Shown piece after piece: positions 13,257 through 28,200 of a stretch of 64,000 nt of DNA. The translations under genes and the position numbers were made by a program. The first letter of the stretch is position 1. Each line of letters opens with the position of its first letter. The DNA comes from Cranoglanis bouderius (taxonomy: Eukaryota; Chordata; Actinopteri; Siluriformes; Cranoglanididae): contig CM042539.1 in assembly GCA_023630585.1 (NCBI GenBank), forward strand, positions 9,069,755-9,133,754, given 5' to 3'. The notes beneath the pieces were generated by a model that saw only the letters and a list, made by a program, of their open reading frames with translations, ran no database searches and had not been told where the DNA came from.

Positions 13257-16200
13257 CTGACATGTTGGTTATATCTTTCACTTGGATGTTATAAGTGGCA
13301 CTGAGTAAATACAGCTGGATAAAACAAAAACTGTGTCTTCATTTCAGGCTGAAAAGCAAAAAAATGTGAGTATTTTAAAGGGGGGGGGGGTGGTTGTTTT
13401 ACCCACTGTATACCCACTGTATATGGTCAATTAATGATTGCTCAAAAGTTCATTTGATTTCTCAAGGAATTTCAAAGCCAAAAGGTTGGTTACGTAATTT
13501 CTTACGTAATCTTTTACCTCAGACCATCAATTTATGGGCTTTCTTTGGGACCCATTTCAAAGTGGCTGTTCCATCAGAAAAAAAACCCCAAAATAACGCT
13601 AACACAGGAGCAGAGAACAGTGTTGTGTGCTTCAGCGATGTGAAGGCGGCCTCCTGGGAGCTCATTTGGAGGAAAAGCGGGCGACCTGTTTCATTCCCAG
13701 ATAACACGGCTGCTATTTATCTGAGAATCTCCCTCCCTACAAGAACTTCCTTCATTTTGGGGGAAGACTCTGCATTACTGCACTGCATACAAAGCTCTAG
13801 ATTTCTGATGTCAATCCGAGGAACCTTCTGTACCTAATTTAGGGTCAAGCCTCATTGGCTCATTCTCCTAAGATAGACTTACCTTTGATGTCCTTCCCAA
13901 AGCCCATGGAAGAGGTCACCGTTTGGCATTTGCTGTTCGATTTCTCCTTCATGACGTCATCCTCGCTGGCTGTGTCATCATCAGTCCCGAGCTTTTTCTT
14001 CTTCTTCTTTTTATGGCGAGGGGGTAGTTTCTTGGGGAAGGTGAACATGGGGAAAATGACCAGCAGCATGGCGATGGCGCACAGCAAAAAGCCGCTCCAC
14101 CTGAGGAGAAGAGACAGGAGCTCAGAATGTATTCACCTCTATATTTGCCCCTTATTTTGCTCAGGGCATACGAAGAAGAAAAATCTTACCAGTTGCCTAC
14201 AAAGCGAGGGTCACTCTGGTCAATATTAACTATGGTTTTGGGATCCACATAAAAGCCGATGAGGACTCCTCCTAGGAGATACCCAGCCGCAGGACCCAGA
14301 GCGCCCATCACATACATGATAGCTGTGAACACACACACACACAATTACCATTCAGCCCTTTTATCCACCATAATAATCCTAATTAAGGCTTTCAATGTTC
14401 TTTCCACTTCAGTTAATAACCAAGTTACTCATTCATTTGCTCATGCATTAATTGGCTAACCATTGACAAAGACTCTCTTTTAGCTTTATATAAACTCAAA
14501 CTCTCTCAAAAACCAACTAATTTAGCACTGCGCCCTTTAAACTGACATTATGTTTTTCACTGGAAAAAAACAGGATTGGTTTGGTGCTTCTGGAAAAAAA
14601 AAAAAAGTTACTGCCAAGACGAAAGAAGCAAGGTCACTTCTATGTCAATCTACTGTCATTGTATTAAGCGTGTGCACATGCCCTGTCGTGACTTATTTTT
14701 ATGCATGAAAAGTGAGTACAGCTGTAATGCAATGTGTCTGGAGCAGCAGGTCCTTAAGGAAGCAGCCAATCAAAAGGTTGGGTGTGTGCAGGCAGGAGGA
14801 AAGCAGCAACCATACACCTGTTCATTAGTTATTATAAGTCAGACGGTTGAATCCAAACCCCACAAATACAGATTTAGCCACGTCTAATTATTCACCCTTG
14901 CTGCACGCCCTTCAAGTCTGCCTGATTCAACCTAATGCTCTGCTTCTCGACTGTTGACCAAGCTTTTGCTGTGGACAGTCCAACATGGCCACCCTAAATA
15001 TTTCCACTTCCCAAAATCCCAGTTTATGCCCAAGTCTCACCATTTCTTCAGTGGATAATCTCATTTGGATACTGTAAAGTTGCTCCCAAGAGCATCTGCT
15101 GCAATAATAAAGACTGTCATGCACTCATCCCAGGACTCTTATTCACCATATACTGAACATCTTTTCAACACATTTATTACTGTTGACCTTTACTCTTCTA
15201 CACCACCATAACGATCAGTCCATACAGGATTACGGGTTTTTTTCCCTTTCATTTTTTTGTGATTGTTGCGGCCAAAAATGCTCGATTTTGCTGCAGCTTT
15301 TTAATTTTTTCCCAAAATTTGCAATGCAACTTCATTTTTTTTTTTTCTTCAGTAAAACTACTTGAATTGGTGAAATCACAATTGCACAAAATTGATGTTT
15401 GTTGATAAATGAGACCTTTTAGGTGTACTCATGTTCAACGCACATGATTCGAGGAGGGCTTAATGCGCATTATGATGATATCACATAATGCATCTTGGAC
15501 CAAATCTGCAAAAAATCTGCTGTAATTTTGCAAAATTGCATGCTCCTCCAAATATAGTAGCGTTTGCTTGATTTTGCGTTAACTTCTGCGATCGCAAAGT
15601 CGAAAAATCCTGGAGGGACTGAGTGATTTATAATCCCATTATCCAGTGGCACCCAGGAGAGGACAGGTTCCCTTTTGAGTCCGGTTCTTCTCCAGGTTTC
15701 TTTCTCATGTTGTCTCAGAGAGTTTCACCTCACCACTGTCGACTCTGGATTGTTCGTTAGGGATTTAAATCTACATCCAAATTTCTGTAAAACCGCTTTG
15801 TGCCAGTCTATTGTTAAAAACTCCATACAAATAAAATTTAATTATATAGCAAATAACATAACAGTGAGCTCACATTTCAAGTACTGATTACGCTGCATCA
15901 TGGGAAGTCAGTGGGCAAAAATGTCAAAAATAAAGTCACCTCTGGCGATTTTTGAAGCAGCTACAGCAATAATGTTGTGGTGTCCAACATCGGTTATGCA
16001 ACATCAAACTCGCTTGCAGCAGTTCAACCAGGTCAATGCTGAATCTGTTAAGATCCTGCAATCCATCATCGGAATGACACAGACAGTAAAGGTGTTCAGT
16101 GGCCCAGCTCGAAAACGCAATTCAGTCCAATATGAATGTGCACATCATAAATCGGAAGCCAGTCAAGCTACCAGAAGTAGCAGGTACTCCGTCAATCATT

Positions 16201-19200
16201 TTTCTCAAAGTTAAACATTAAAATCACAGGCTAGGCTTAAAGCTCATTTCTTTCCATTAAGCTACAAGACGATCTATTTAATAAGCTCCATTTCCTTTAA
16301 TTATCTAATAGCCTGTGTTTTACACAACTTTATCATTTGTGGGGGGTTTTTGTAACAAGATCATGCTGATATTCATTAAAACTGTTCTGTACATTCAAGA
16401 TCTGAATTAATTATTTCTCTATAGTGTGTTCGTCAGTTACATAAACAGATGTGGCACTGACACGATTGAACTTTAACTGCGGAGAGAAAAGGATTTTCCT
16501 ATGATATGCCGATATCCATCATTTTACTTCCATGTGGTTTTAAACGCAGCATTAAATCCTTATTAGAAAGTGGACACTCAATTGGTTCTTTGAAATCATT
16601 TATGCTTTACATAAAAACAAATGTTCTAAGATCAGTATGAATGCTCACCTCTGCAGATTCCCTGTGGTTTATACAGACAGCACATCCTTCTCACTTATAA
16701 AGAGGGATCTCTCTGGTTTCCCCAATGCTCACTGAGGTGAGCTGCATTAGATTAGCCTATTTTTCTACATTAACATATTGTCAGTATGCAAATGTTGTAT
16801 TTGCATAGTGTTCATACACCCTATCTGTTACCTTAGCTTCACTGGGAGTCATAAATATTACTGAAATTATTAATGTTTTAAGTAACTGTTAATACACTTT
16901 ATTTCATATACTACTTTAAAGGTATATTTGGTGGATCTCGTGAACACTGGGTGCAAAGCAGTAACATTGGAGCTGTGAGGTGGCAAAGCTACCCACTGCA
17001 CTGGTCTGCACATGCTGCTGGTCTTTAAAGGTGCTGTTTGTATCTTAGACCTATAATACTCTTACAATTTAAAATATACATTCGAAAAATGGTGATTCTC
17101 AACATTGTGACAGAAAAATGTGAACTAGTGGCTCTCACTAGTTTCTTTGATTCAGAGATCTGTTTACATTTTTCTGGCCCTGAAATTAGCTCTGCATGTT
17201 TTCACCCAGTAGTAGTTGTGGAGGAAGAAAGGCTTGTCCATGCTTTTATTACTTTTCAATGTCTTTGTAGTTTTAGTGCTTTCAAGGTTTATATGATTTA
17301 TACTGTACAATTAAAAGCCTGAAAACAAAAACATGACTTGCAATACTACCATCCGATGAATCTGGCTAGTTTAATCAGTTCTACCTTTTCAGGCAATCCT
17401 AAAAGGTGATCCTCTACACATGTGCAATTCCAACAGAGGTATATCAGAGTTTTCATTGCTATTATGATTCATCCTGCAGACAGCAGAGGGTGCTAAAAAT
17501 TACAAACCGCCCCTTTAAAATCTGGTAAATATTGTCATCCATTATCACAGGATGTGTTATTGTTTCAGTCATTAAAATCCAGTGCATCTCCACTAATGAG
17601 TGTATGAATGATTTGTTTTCAGTCCTGTACTTTTGGACAAAAAATCCTAAAAATTCCAGCAGACTTGCAATATTTAATTAAGAAGGCGAGGCAGAATGAG
17701 GAAGGTGACGTATCACGTATCTGCTTATAACGTTCTCTCTGAACCGAGACATTTCAATGGCATTCAATTTACAGAGAGGCGTGATTATAGCTCTGTCCAT
17801 TGACCACACTTCTGGGCACACCGCCTCAGAAGGCTTGGTAGATCCTCAACAGAGCAGGCAGCAGGTAAAATTCCCACACTAGAAAAGTCACTCTCTGTCG
17901 TTCTTTTTCGCTTCATGTCGTGTGCCGATTTCATTTCATAAGATCACATGCTATAGACGGGGTGTGACTGCTCTATTTCTTTGAACTCTTTCACCCTCCC
18001 ATTGCATCATGTTACTTCAAAGTCCAGAAAGCTGAAACTCTGACCCTGTCAGATTTTGATGAAACAGCCTAAAAACGTTGCATCGTGCTGCTGGCACAGA
18101 GATGGCAGAGTCACAAACATCGCTTTCTTTGCAAAAAAGTTCATTAGATTTCATTCACGAAGGGCTGTTTACGATAAAACACATGGGTCCTGTACTGTTT
18201 TGACAACATGCAAGCCTGATCAGTTTATCATTATTAAAAATGGGAACCATTATGAAGAACCATTATGAAGAAGGCAATGTACTGTATAATGTACAGAGTG
18301 TCCAGCGTATCAGACTGACTGACATGCTCAGCTAACAATCTCAGTTTATAAAAAAACAAACAAACAAAAAAAAACCCAAACACGACATAATCGAACATTG
18401 CTCCGTGTGAAAACACGTTAATTCAAGCTTAACTTAAAATCCAGTGCACTTCTGCATTCATACATACGGTATACCAGAGCTGAACCGCTGGCTCATTTCA
18501 TTAATGCTTCAATGCTAATCTAATTTATTGAGAACAAGAAGAGATAATAAGTATATGTAAGAGCAAAGTGGTCGCTGGAGGTTTTCTTTACTTAACAGCA
18601 ATTTAACTGTACAGCTTGATTTTAACACTGACCACCTCAAATGATTGTGAGGGACCAAACACATTGCAGTCGTCTGCGAGAATGTTTATTCCACATAACT
18701 GACTCTACACCCGAAGACATTTGGTGTAAAAGCATAGAAGCAAGTTTAACTGAAGATTTGATTATATGGTGAACAGATTTTCATTACAGCACTGTGAAAT
18801 TAGAGCAATAGACAGAAAGATATGACCATGAATGCTATAAAATGAGCAAGAAAAAAAATAAATGAAAGAAGGGGCTACTGCAAAGAAGTTTATTGATTAA
18901 ACCAGGCAGTATAGAGCTTCGGGGAGAATTTTGTGGCCTCATAAATGTTACAAAACTCCAACACAATACCAACATAATTTGGAAAGTCTCTTTGACCCTT
19001 ATACAAAATTTATATAAAAATACCCAAACAACACAAAGTAGACAGTTTATCTCCAGGGCTAAGCTGCAAGTGCACTATTCAATTAAGTATAATTTCATCA
19101 TGACCTACACACTGTTAATAAAAGTCTAGGCAGCTGAAAAGTGCTACTCTTACACCCCATCATAAATCTGACACTGGCATTTATACCACATCGTTGTTGA

Positions 19201-22200
19201 ATTCTTGAATCTGACTGAGCAGAAGGTGTTAAATCATTTTCTATAACAGCAACTCTGACTGCAGTTCTGTCAGTAATTCAAATGATAATTTAATCACTAA
19301 TGCACTCAGTCCAATATATTATCGTTGTAACAGCTCATACATAGGGACTTGTATGTTGGACGGACCACATAATCCAAGTTTAATAATAAACAGATTAATA
19401 AAACATGCTATTTAACAAAGAAAAACTTTTATGGTGAAGTCAGGAGACATTTATTTAACATTTATTGAAGTCTCCATTGTCTGAGACTCGAGTCTCCAGC
19501 ATCAGCACTTTGTAACAGTCAGTAAGTTTTCTGCCACATCACCACCCTGTCGTCGCTTATTTTCCAATAACAGCATGTCCAGTCATGATTTATTCTTTAC
19601 ATAAGGTACTACTTGCTTCAGTTCATCACAATAATACCATTCTACCTGAATAAAACAATGAAAAAGGTCATATAGCTGAAGTTTCTTCAAAGTGTCCTGC
19701 TGTTTGGCTTTGCTCCAGAGCCTGGGCTAACGTACACACCCTCAGGAAGGGTGGCAGAGGCGCTGAAGTGAAAAATATGCTGGCTATGCAACATTGGATC
19801 ATCATAATCAACCACAATCCCCACTAGGGCTCATGCTGTGAATCCCAAATGAGCATCTATCCAGGCCCTTTACACGAAAGACCTTCTCACCAGACCCAGG
19901 GACACGTGAAATTAATGGACTAAGGTCGGGTGTTGCAAAGGCATTGTTTTATAGAGCAGGAATTAATGAAACCTGCAGGGCAAGTTATGACTATGAGAAA
20001 AAACATTCCCCAGAGGGTCCAACAGTGAAGCATAGGGGAGTAGAAGCTCCATTTAATAGCACGAGAGGGAGTGTGATTTTTATCTACAGGACGATGAAAC
20101 CACAGGCTCCTACAAGATCACACAATGTCAGCACAGCCTTACATATGATCATTGGTTAAACAATATATCGCAATATTGAACCTGCGCAATATTATCATTA
20201 TGAACAAGTCAAATTATTGCTTCATTAGCAAGGAGGCTGTCTAACAGGCAACACTTTTGGACAGCTTTGCACATGAGATAACGTACGTCCCATTTGGAAA
20301 GCATTACAAGAACAGCTTTTCTACTAAGGTTCCTATTTTTTTTTTAAATAAATTTGAAGGTATAATGTATGTATTCCTCTCAGAAACACCCATCCAGTAA
20401 AGTTTGGAATAGATGGCAGACAGGTGAAGCTCAGAGAAAAGAACATATTTACAAAGAGAAATATAATATTGGGGTAGCACAGCTCCAGGGTTTACAGGGT
20501 TTTGATCCTCCAGTTCAAGCTTATGTTACCATCCCACCTCCAAAAAACATGCTGGTAGCTAGACTGGCTATGATAAATTGCCCCTATGTGTGAATGAGCT
20601 TGTGAATGCATGGACCCTTGTAATGGCCTACCATCCCATCAAGGGTGTACTCCTGCCTCAACCCAGTATTCCTAGGACCCTGATCAGGATAAAGTTGTTA
20701 TTCGCAATTAATGAAAAAAATGTTGTAAACATTCAAGGACGAGGTGAGTCAGTATGCAATATCATCCATTTGTGCAGAAATCTCACAGATGCAGGCATAA
20801 GCACGTCAGCCTGGATGTCTCGTGCAATGCAAAGAAAAACACTTGGCGCTGCTGCTTGGATACATGATTTATACTCAAGGGTACATTATTTTCCCCAATG
20901 ACACCATAAGAGGCTGGCTAATGACACATGCTGCGGTTAGCCAGGCATACACAGAGGACAAGGAAAGCACCTTCCATGCATAATAAACGGGGTCCATGAC
21001 TATAAAAATAATTATGAGAAACTGATGAATTGCTTTCATTTTAGGTCAAAGAAAGGATACCGCCTGCACACTCTAGAGCCAACGGTTCCAGAGGTAATTA
21101 ATGTCTATGAAGGACTCAAAGCATAACAATAAAATCCTCTAGTGTTCTCGGAGACTACAAACTCGTTCATTTCAGGGCATCTTTCTTTCTGCCTTGACTT
21201 TTGCCTGAAACACAGGCAGTACAATACAGATGAAAGTTACATAATCCTACCCCAAGCTCTGAAAAAACATACAGCATCTGAAATAAATAACGTCTTAAAC
21301 CATTATGACAAAATACGAGGCTACTGGTTGTACAAGTTTCAGAAGACTAAAATGTAACTTGTGAGAAAAAAAGAAGCAAGGTTTTACTATTAAACATACC
21401 ACTGCAGTCTAGATATACATAGATAGCTATGTATCATTTACAAACAAAGGTAATATACTAGTATGCAGTAGTATGTAGCTCCCCATTCACACCTGAGACT
21501 TTGTAACACTAACGAGTCACATGACACCAGGGAGGGAAAATGGCTAATTGGGCCCAATTTGGACATTTTCACTTAGGGGTGTACTCACTTTTGTTGCCAG
21601 CGGTTTAGACATTAATGGCTGTGTGTTGAGTTATTTTGAGGGGACAGCAAATTTACACTGTTATACAAGCTGTACACTCACTACTTTACGCTGTAGCAAA
21701 GTGTCATTTCGTCAGTGTTGTCCCATGAAAAGATATAATAAAATATTTACAAAAATGTGAGGGGTGTACTCAATTTTGTGAGATACTGTATGTATTTTCT
21801 TCCCATTAACAACACTCATGGTTTTGGGAAGCAGTGAAATTAGTATGGTGCCCAGAACAGAGCCTTGGGGAACTCCACAGATGTAAACAGATGAGAAATC
21901 TTCCCTAAGACCATATTCATCACTCAGGAGTCAGATGTCTCTAATAGATTCTCACATTAGTAAGCCTCACCTGAGGCATGAGGGCACAGAAAGCTCTGAT
22001 CATTTCAGAGGGGAGTTTGTTTCCCCCCAAGCAGGTGTGACTTTGAGGCTAATGAGTTGCACAGTGGGCACTGGGGCCTCCCAGTCCAATGAGCTGCAGT
22101 GATCCAACAGACAAAGACAGCAGAGTAGCTGACACAGGAGAGACACAGAGAGTGAGAGAAAAGAGATACCATTTACTGATTTCCACAGCTAACTCAGTTC

Positions 22201-25200
22201 TCGTATACTGGAAGTCAACATACTTAACTAAAGCAGCAGAACTTCAGAAGGGCCCCATATAGAGGAACACATGCCAGACAAGAGCACATGTTGAATTAGT
22301 ATTATACTTAATACAATGGTTTTGAGGTTCTTACTGCTGTTTTCAAGCTTGGAAGCGGTCCAGAGAACTAATCCCTGGTCTTCTTATTAACATTGGTGTT
22401 GTAGTCCATATCAGGTGTTGAAGCTATCCACGCTTGGCTCTGCAAGCTAATGTCACTTTACTTCCTGTTTCAAGTTTCAAGATGCCAGGGAAAGGGTTAT
22501 TATGGTCACTGATGTATAAAACCAGACTACAGCACTGTCAATAGCTCACCTTTGTGGTGCAAATGCTTGCACTGAGAACAGTGCGAAAAACCAACATCTT
22601 GAGCGGGTAAAACTATTCTGATACAAGAACAGCTTCTTCTCTGACAGGTATTTCTGCACAATGACATTCAAAAATGCTGGTTGCCGCTTGTGTGTTGGTA
22701 CCAAAGGAAAATAATAATGAGAAAAACACCTAGTACCTACCATTTTGACGTATGGAACTGCACAATTCATCCATAGTTTAGAAAGAATTCACTTGCATGG
22801 AAGACAAGCCAATAATCTTTGTGATGTGTAACTCAGACAGGATTACATAAATTTTCATTAATATATGTTTTGTACTAATTCCTTAAAGCAACTGCTAACA
22901 AGAGCACGACGTTTGAACTCCCGAAATACATTAAACGCAAAGAGTTTGGTGATGCTTGGACCCCTTGGTTCACTCTCCAAAAAGTCTCCCCTCAAAAAGA
23001 CAAGTGTGCACTGTAGCAAGGGCCAAAATGTCCCCAGGAGACCCACTTCAGCATTACTGTCATCTGTATATGACTACTGAAAATATACAGACCAAAATAA
23101 CCACAAGATATGACTCACAGCTAAAGCTAAAAAAAAAAAAATGAGCCATACAAATGTTCTTGTCTAGAGTGAGGCGTAACTAGAGCAAACGTCCTTTAAA
23201 TATCTTTTTATTCACAGATCATACATTATAATACATTAACACAGCTTAAATCAGCTCTCTTGTTTTATGACTAAAGGCAGTTCATAAATTCCCCTAACTA
23301 TTGAGCCTTTGTCTAGCTTGCCATCTCATTACATTCTGTCCTCTCTTGGCCCTGCTGACCTAATTACCCCATCGGAATGCTTTTACATTGTGATATATGC
23401 TTTCAAGCGAACTGCTACTTTAGCTGACACAGCTGTTTGGGCTTTTTTTTTTTTTTTTGCAGATGTGGTATAACACTTGTTTTTTCAGACAAACATCAGG
23501 CAATCAAGATCCTCTTAGGTCATTTTCACATTTTAGGTTTTTTCCAAACAGTCCAGAGAGTTCACTACATTTGGTGGAGTCTGAAAGCCATTTTTTGAGA
23601 CCAGGAGCAGTCCAGAGAACAGATCCCTAGTCGTCTTGAAAATAATGGCTTGGGCTCGCTTTAATCGAACCCTGGTCTGCCTGGTGTGCAAGCCATCCAC
23701 TATCACATGGTTGGTAACGTTATTAGTCAACTTGCCACATTACTTCCCGTGCGTGATGTACGGAAATGCACAGTCAAGCCACGGTTCGAACTAAATTCCT
23801 CATTGTGAAAGCAAACCTGAGATTATTAGCAGACTATATTCTGTGTGCAGACTCAAGCATTCGGACCAAGTGTAAAAACAACTTTTAAAACTCAACTCTG
23901 CTTTCTCATAATTAAATTTTAAGCAAGAGCGTGGTTATAGTGAATATTGGTACGGCTGTAATTCGGCTGTAGGCATGAAGCCACAGGCTGAGTACTGTAG
24001 CTAAACAGTTCTATAAACAAGAAATTAATATCGAGTAACTGACATGTCGAACACAATATGGCCACATGTCCTGTTTAGTTTTGCTCCTATAGTGGAAATA
24101 GATCCAGAAGAAGCTTCACTCGCTTTATAGCCTGTCGACTATCCGGCTAGCTAGCTCACAATGAAAGCTGTTTCCAGTAAAACTGGCTTCCCTTCTTCCT
24201 TTCCATTTTCATCTGAACAGCTTTCATATTTTGAGTCAAAAGTTATACTCCTGAAACAATATATCGTTTGCCATGTCCGCTGACAATGTCGCTAACTCTA
24301 CTGTAGCAACAGTTTTGAACTAGGAACTAAGTGGAACTTTACGTGGTGAACACAGACAATTGGAATGATGCACACAGTGAAACGTCCCAGTGCGGTTATA
24401 GTAAATATAAGCACTCTTGGAACTCTCAACCAATCAGATTAATGGACCAGAACTAACTGTTATATAATCAATGTTTATTTGGCACCAAAAAAACAAAGTG
24501 ACTACTAAATGAATAATGCAAATGTTTGAAAATGTTTGATCAAGAAATTAAAGCCCCCTGTAGTTGTCTACAGCATCCTTTGTGGAAACAGGAAAACCCT
24601 CAACAACATGAAACATTCATGACTACAACAGTATCCAAACACACTGCAGTGGCTCTACACCAAAGAGTGAATAAATTACAACAGTAAAATGCGAACTTAT
24701 TTAAAACACTATTGCTGGTGCTGCTAGAGAAAGAATTGGGCCTGTGAATTGCTGTGCTAAAAGACAGGAAGCATTTCTGCAGTTTAATGGAGACACCAAA
24801 GGAGTCATAAATAACAAATATTAATCTGTGAAACATTGTACATTTTGCTGTACAGAGTAAATTTCTCCTGAATCCTGATGCCTCAAAACTGCTTTAACTG
24901 GATAATTGAATGATGACTATACAATTTTTTAAATATCTACATGACAAGTGTTCCTTGGTGGAAAGAGGGGAAAAAAATTCTAAAAGAGAAATCAGCAATC
25001 TGGATTTCAGCCTTAAACTGATCCACTCCCACACTGCAATTCCCAGTTTCATTGTGCTGAGACCTGCTCTTCAGAGGTTCTCTTAACGTAATGCTGACTC
25101 CATTCACGATTTCTGCTGATCCCAAAGCCAACGTGTAGAATTCCATCCAACGCTGACAGCAACTTCTGGTGTAAATCTAAAAAAGCTAGATGCTGACATG

Positions 25201-28200
25201 AAGGCCCTCTCAGGACTGAACACGGCAAACGAGTCAGCAATCACAAAAAGTGGTTTGTCCAGCAAACACCTACAGCAGATTGCAGAGTGCAGGAATAGTA
25301 CTTTGAGAATTAGCAGGTAAGCAATTTTTGTCAAAAATCTTTTTGAGGTTCCTCGAGGTGCTCTTAGGATATCAGTCCTCATAGACTCATAGCAAAAACC
25401 AGAGCACAACCCATAATAATGTTTGGTTGCTATAGTGTGATGTGGCCCGGCGTGAAGAGGAGTTACTACCCCAAAGTTGAAGAACCCTGAAGAACCATCA
25501 AAATCTATATCATGCTTCATGCCATAGAGCTACTGACTGTTTAGCTCATGTGAGAGGATGGGGTAGTTAAAATACTTGCATACACTGCATATATTACACA
25601 CATACTTTATACTATCAGTATTATATAGTAACTATTGCTTCCATCACTGACAACAATACTATTATTACTGTTCCCTAACAACTTAAGCTCTATAGCATAG
25701 TTGTTAGTGCCACAGTGGCTCTATTAGCTTTTATGGGTCATGTTGCTACCCAACATGCTGACCTTATTGTGGTCAAAAACTGGAGCTATTTATGTACAGC
25801 AACCCTCAGAGGTGGTCTGTTTGTGACTCATTTTCCACTTGATTTGTTCATTGTGAAAACAATGTGGTCTCAGTCCGCTTCACATTTTGACTTCTAGATA
25901 TTTCCGCAGGGTCGTGTGGTCCCACCATATGGTCAGCATGTTAGGTAGCAACATGACAGATGAGTTAATAGAGCCACTGTGGCACTAGCAATTTGCAGCT
26001 AGTTCCCTTTTGAGTCCACATTAGCAGGATTGAGTATGGTTCATTTAAAAAGAACTACACGTGAAAACACCCCGAGTTCATTTGTGTTCACATGTGCACA
26101 AAAAATGCTGAGACCACTTGGAGCACTGAAACGGACCGAGTGTGAAAACACCCTAACAGAAGATGAGACAAGATGAAACTAGAAAAGATGCTATTGATTT
26201 CAGGAATTTTCCACAGAAGCAAATACTAAAAGCAATTTCGCTTCACTGGAGTGGATTCTTGGACTATAAACAACTCCTGTAGTAAAGACTGGCTTTTTTC
26301 TCCACTTACACACAAGCTGCTGCTTGACCCAGTACTACAGAGCTGCACTGGCTTCCTGCTAATCCAGAGGAGTGTATGGAGGGGAGGAGAAGAGCGCTGC
26401 AACGTCTCAACCTCACACTGAGGAAAAAGGCCATTATGTCTTATGGCATTCTTTTTACAATCCAGAATCCCAAGATACAGCAAAAGCTCCTGACCTGCAT
26501 CTGCCAGATCCAGCTTCTCGTCTCCAAACAAACACTGATACCCTTGTGCTCAGTTGGTGCCTTTGATTTATTGCTTAAAAATAACACCTCTGTGTTTCTT
26601 ATTTTTATTTATTTATTTATTTATATATATATATCCTATAAGCTTTCAATAGTCAAGATTCCCATATTAGGAAATAAAAACGCAAATCTACAGTATTTTA
26701 ATTTTACATCTAATTACTACACTGCCTCTACAATGTAGTTAAAAAGGAATAAAACATGACGTGGTGTGCTGCTATAGGAAAATAATCAGAATTGATTATT
26801 TTCCAAGAACAGCATGTTCCATAGTGTTTTATTCCTCTTCTACTACAACACGTCGTCGGTTTTATCCATTTGTAGTTACATTTATTGTTGATGAATGACC
26901 ACAAAACAAGTTATTACAGCTACAAATGGCTATTCCCTTTTTCTCTTGATGTTAACAAGACAAAAAAACAAAACAAAAACACATTACCCAGAAACTGGAA
27001 GCCCTCCTATGCTGGAAAACTTAAACCTATAGCTTTACCTCTGTACTTACACTGGAGACTCCTTCCAAAAATACGAAATAAATCTCCTCACAGAAAATAC
27101 CATAAGAAGGTTTATACGGGTTTTTAGAGCCATTTAACTGGAGCTTCGGTGTAGGCTGTTGCTATAGAAACAATAACATATTTGAACAAGTGCATTAATA
27201 TGAACCTGTGATTTGCCTTGAAGTCAGGAACTATTGTCAGAGCTGCAGTTATAGAAAACTAATCAACACTTACTGACCAATCAGATTTGAGAATTCAACA
27301 GAGCTATGGTTATAAAATGCGTTTATCTTACGCAAGTGATTAGTCAAAGCACAGATTTGCCCTTAGGAACTTATTAAATTGAGCTCACACAGAATAGACC
27401 TTCTCTGCTTCACAGTGCTGGTTGAGGGAGGAAACGGGGCCACTGTTTTATGATAATTACAGGAAAAAAGTCCGATTGTTGTGCTGTTTTTCACAGCCCC
27501 GACAAGCAAGCTATAATGTTCCAGTTTGCACTCAAGCCTAGCAAAGAAGGAAAAGCAAACCTGACCATAAAATTTAAAGTACCTTCTAAAAACTGTATGA
27601 TTGAGACTCTGATACTGAAATCCCACTTGTTCCTACTTGTGACAAATATGAGTTAGCTTACAAGTAGTTAATGGGCTAGCTAACTTTGCTAATGTTAGTT
27701 ATTAGCAAAGCCTTCGCTGCTTCAGTATACTCTGATAGGTTTTGCTACTGTGAAATAAATATGTTCACTGAGAATATAATAATCCTTAATAAATAAATCA
27801 GTTAAATAAACCAGTGGGAATACAGCAATGCAGTGCAAGATTGAGATACTGAAATCTGGAGGGAAAAAAAAAACAATGCTGAAACAAATAAAGAACCTTG
27901 AACTCCCACTTGTGGTTATGGAATATTTTGCGAGCTTGTTTACGAGCAGTTAGCTAGCAGAGCTTATCGAGCCAAAAACTAGCCACAGGGCTAGAGACAA
28001 TAGGTCAGAAAAGAAAGTTTCACAGACTTTTTATAGTCATGTTAGTTGCTTTGTACCTTTGTAAGCAAGGAATTTTAGGTCACTGGACCTTCATAAATTT
28101 TAGGACTTCCCCCATCACCCCCTCCCGGCATTTTTAACGAGGGTAAATGTAAGTGTCATTGGCTCATTTATTGGGTACTTTAAAAAATTTCAAATAATAT

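Larger units (their letters stand above)
8713..13882. other. slco5a1 intron 4
   Basis: Mostly transposon-derived: MITE-like copies at 9080-9760 and 11200-11640, and the Tc1-like element at 11909-13419. In 9770-11190 and 13420-13882 I see no gene or recognisable repeat. Confidence 0.6.

Noticed and set aside
1435..15621. Segmental duplication within slco5a1
   Set aside because: Only the 400-bp element is shared and its ends are inverted repeats, so transposition explains it better.
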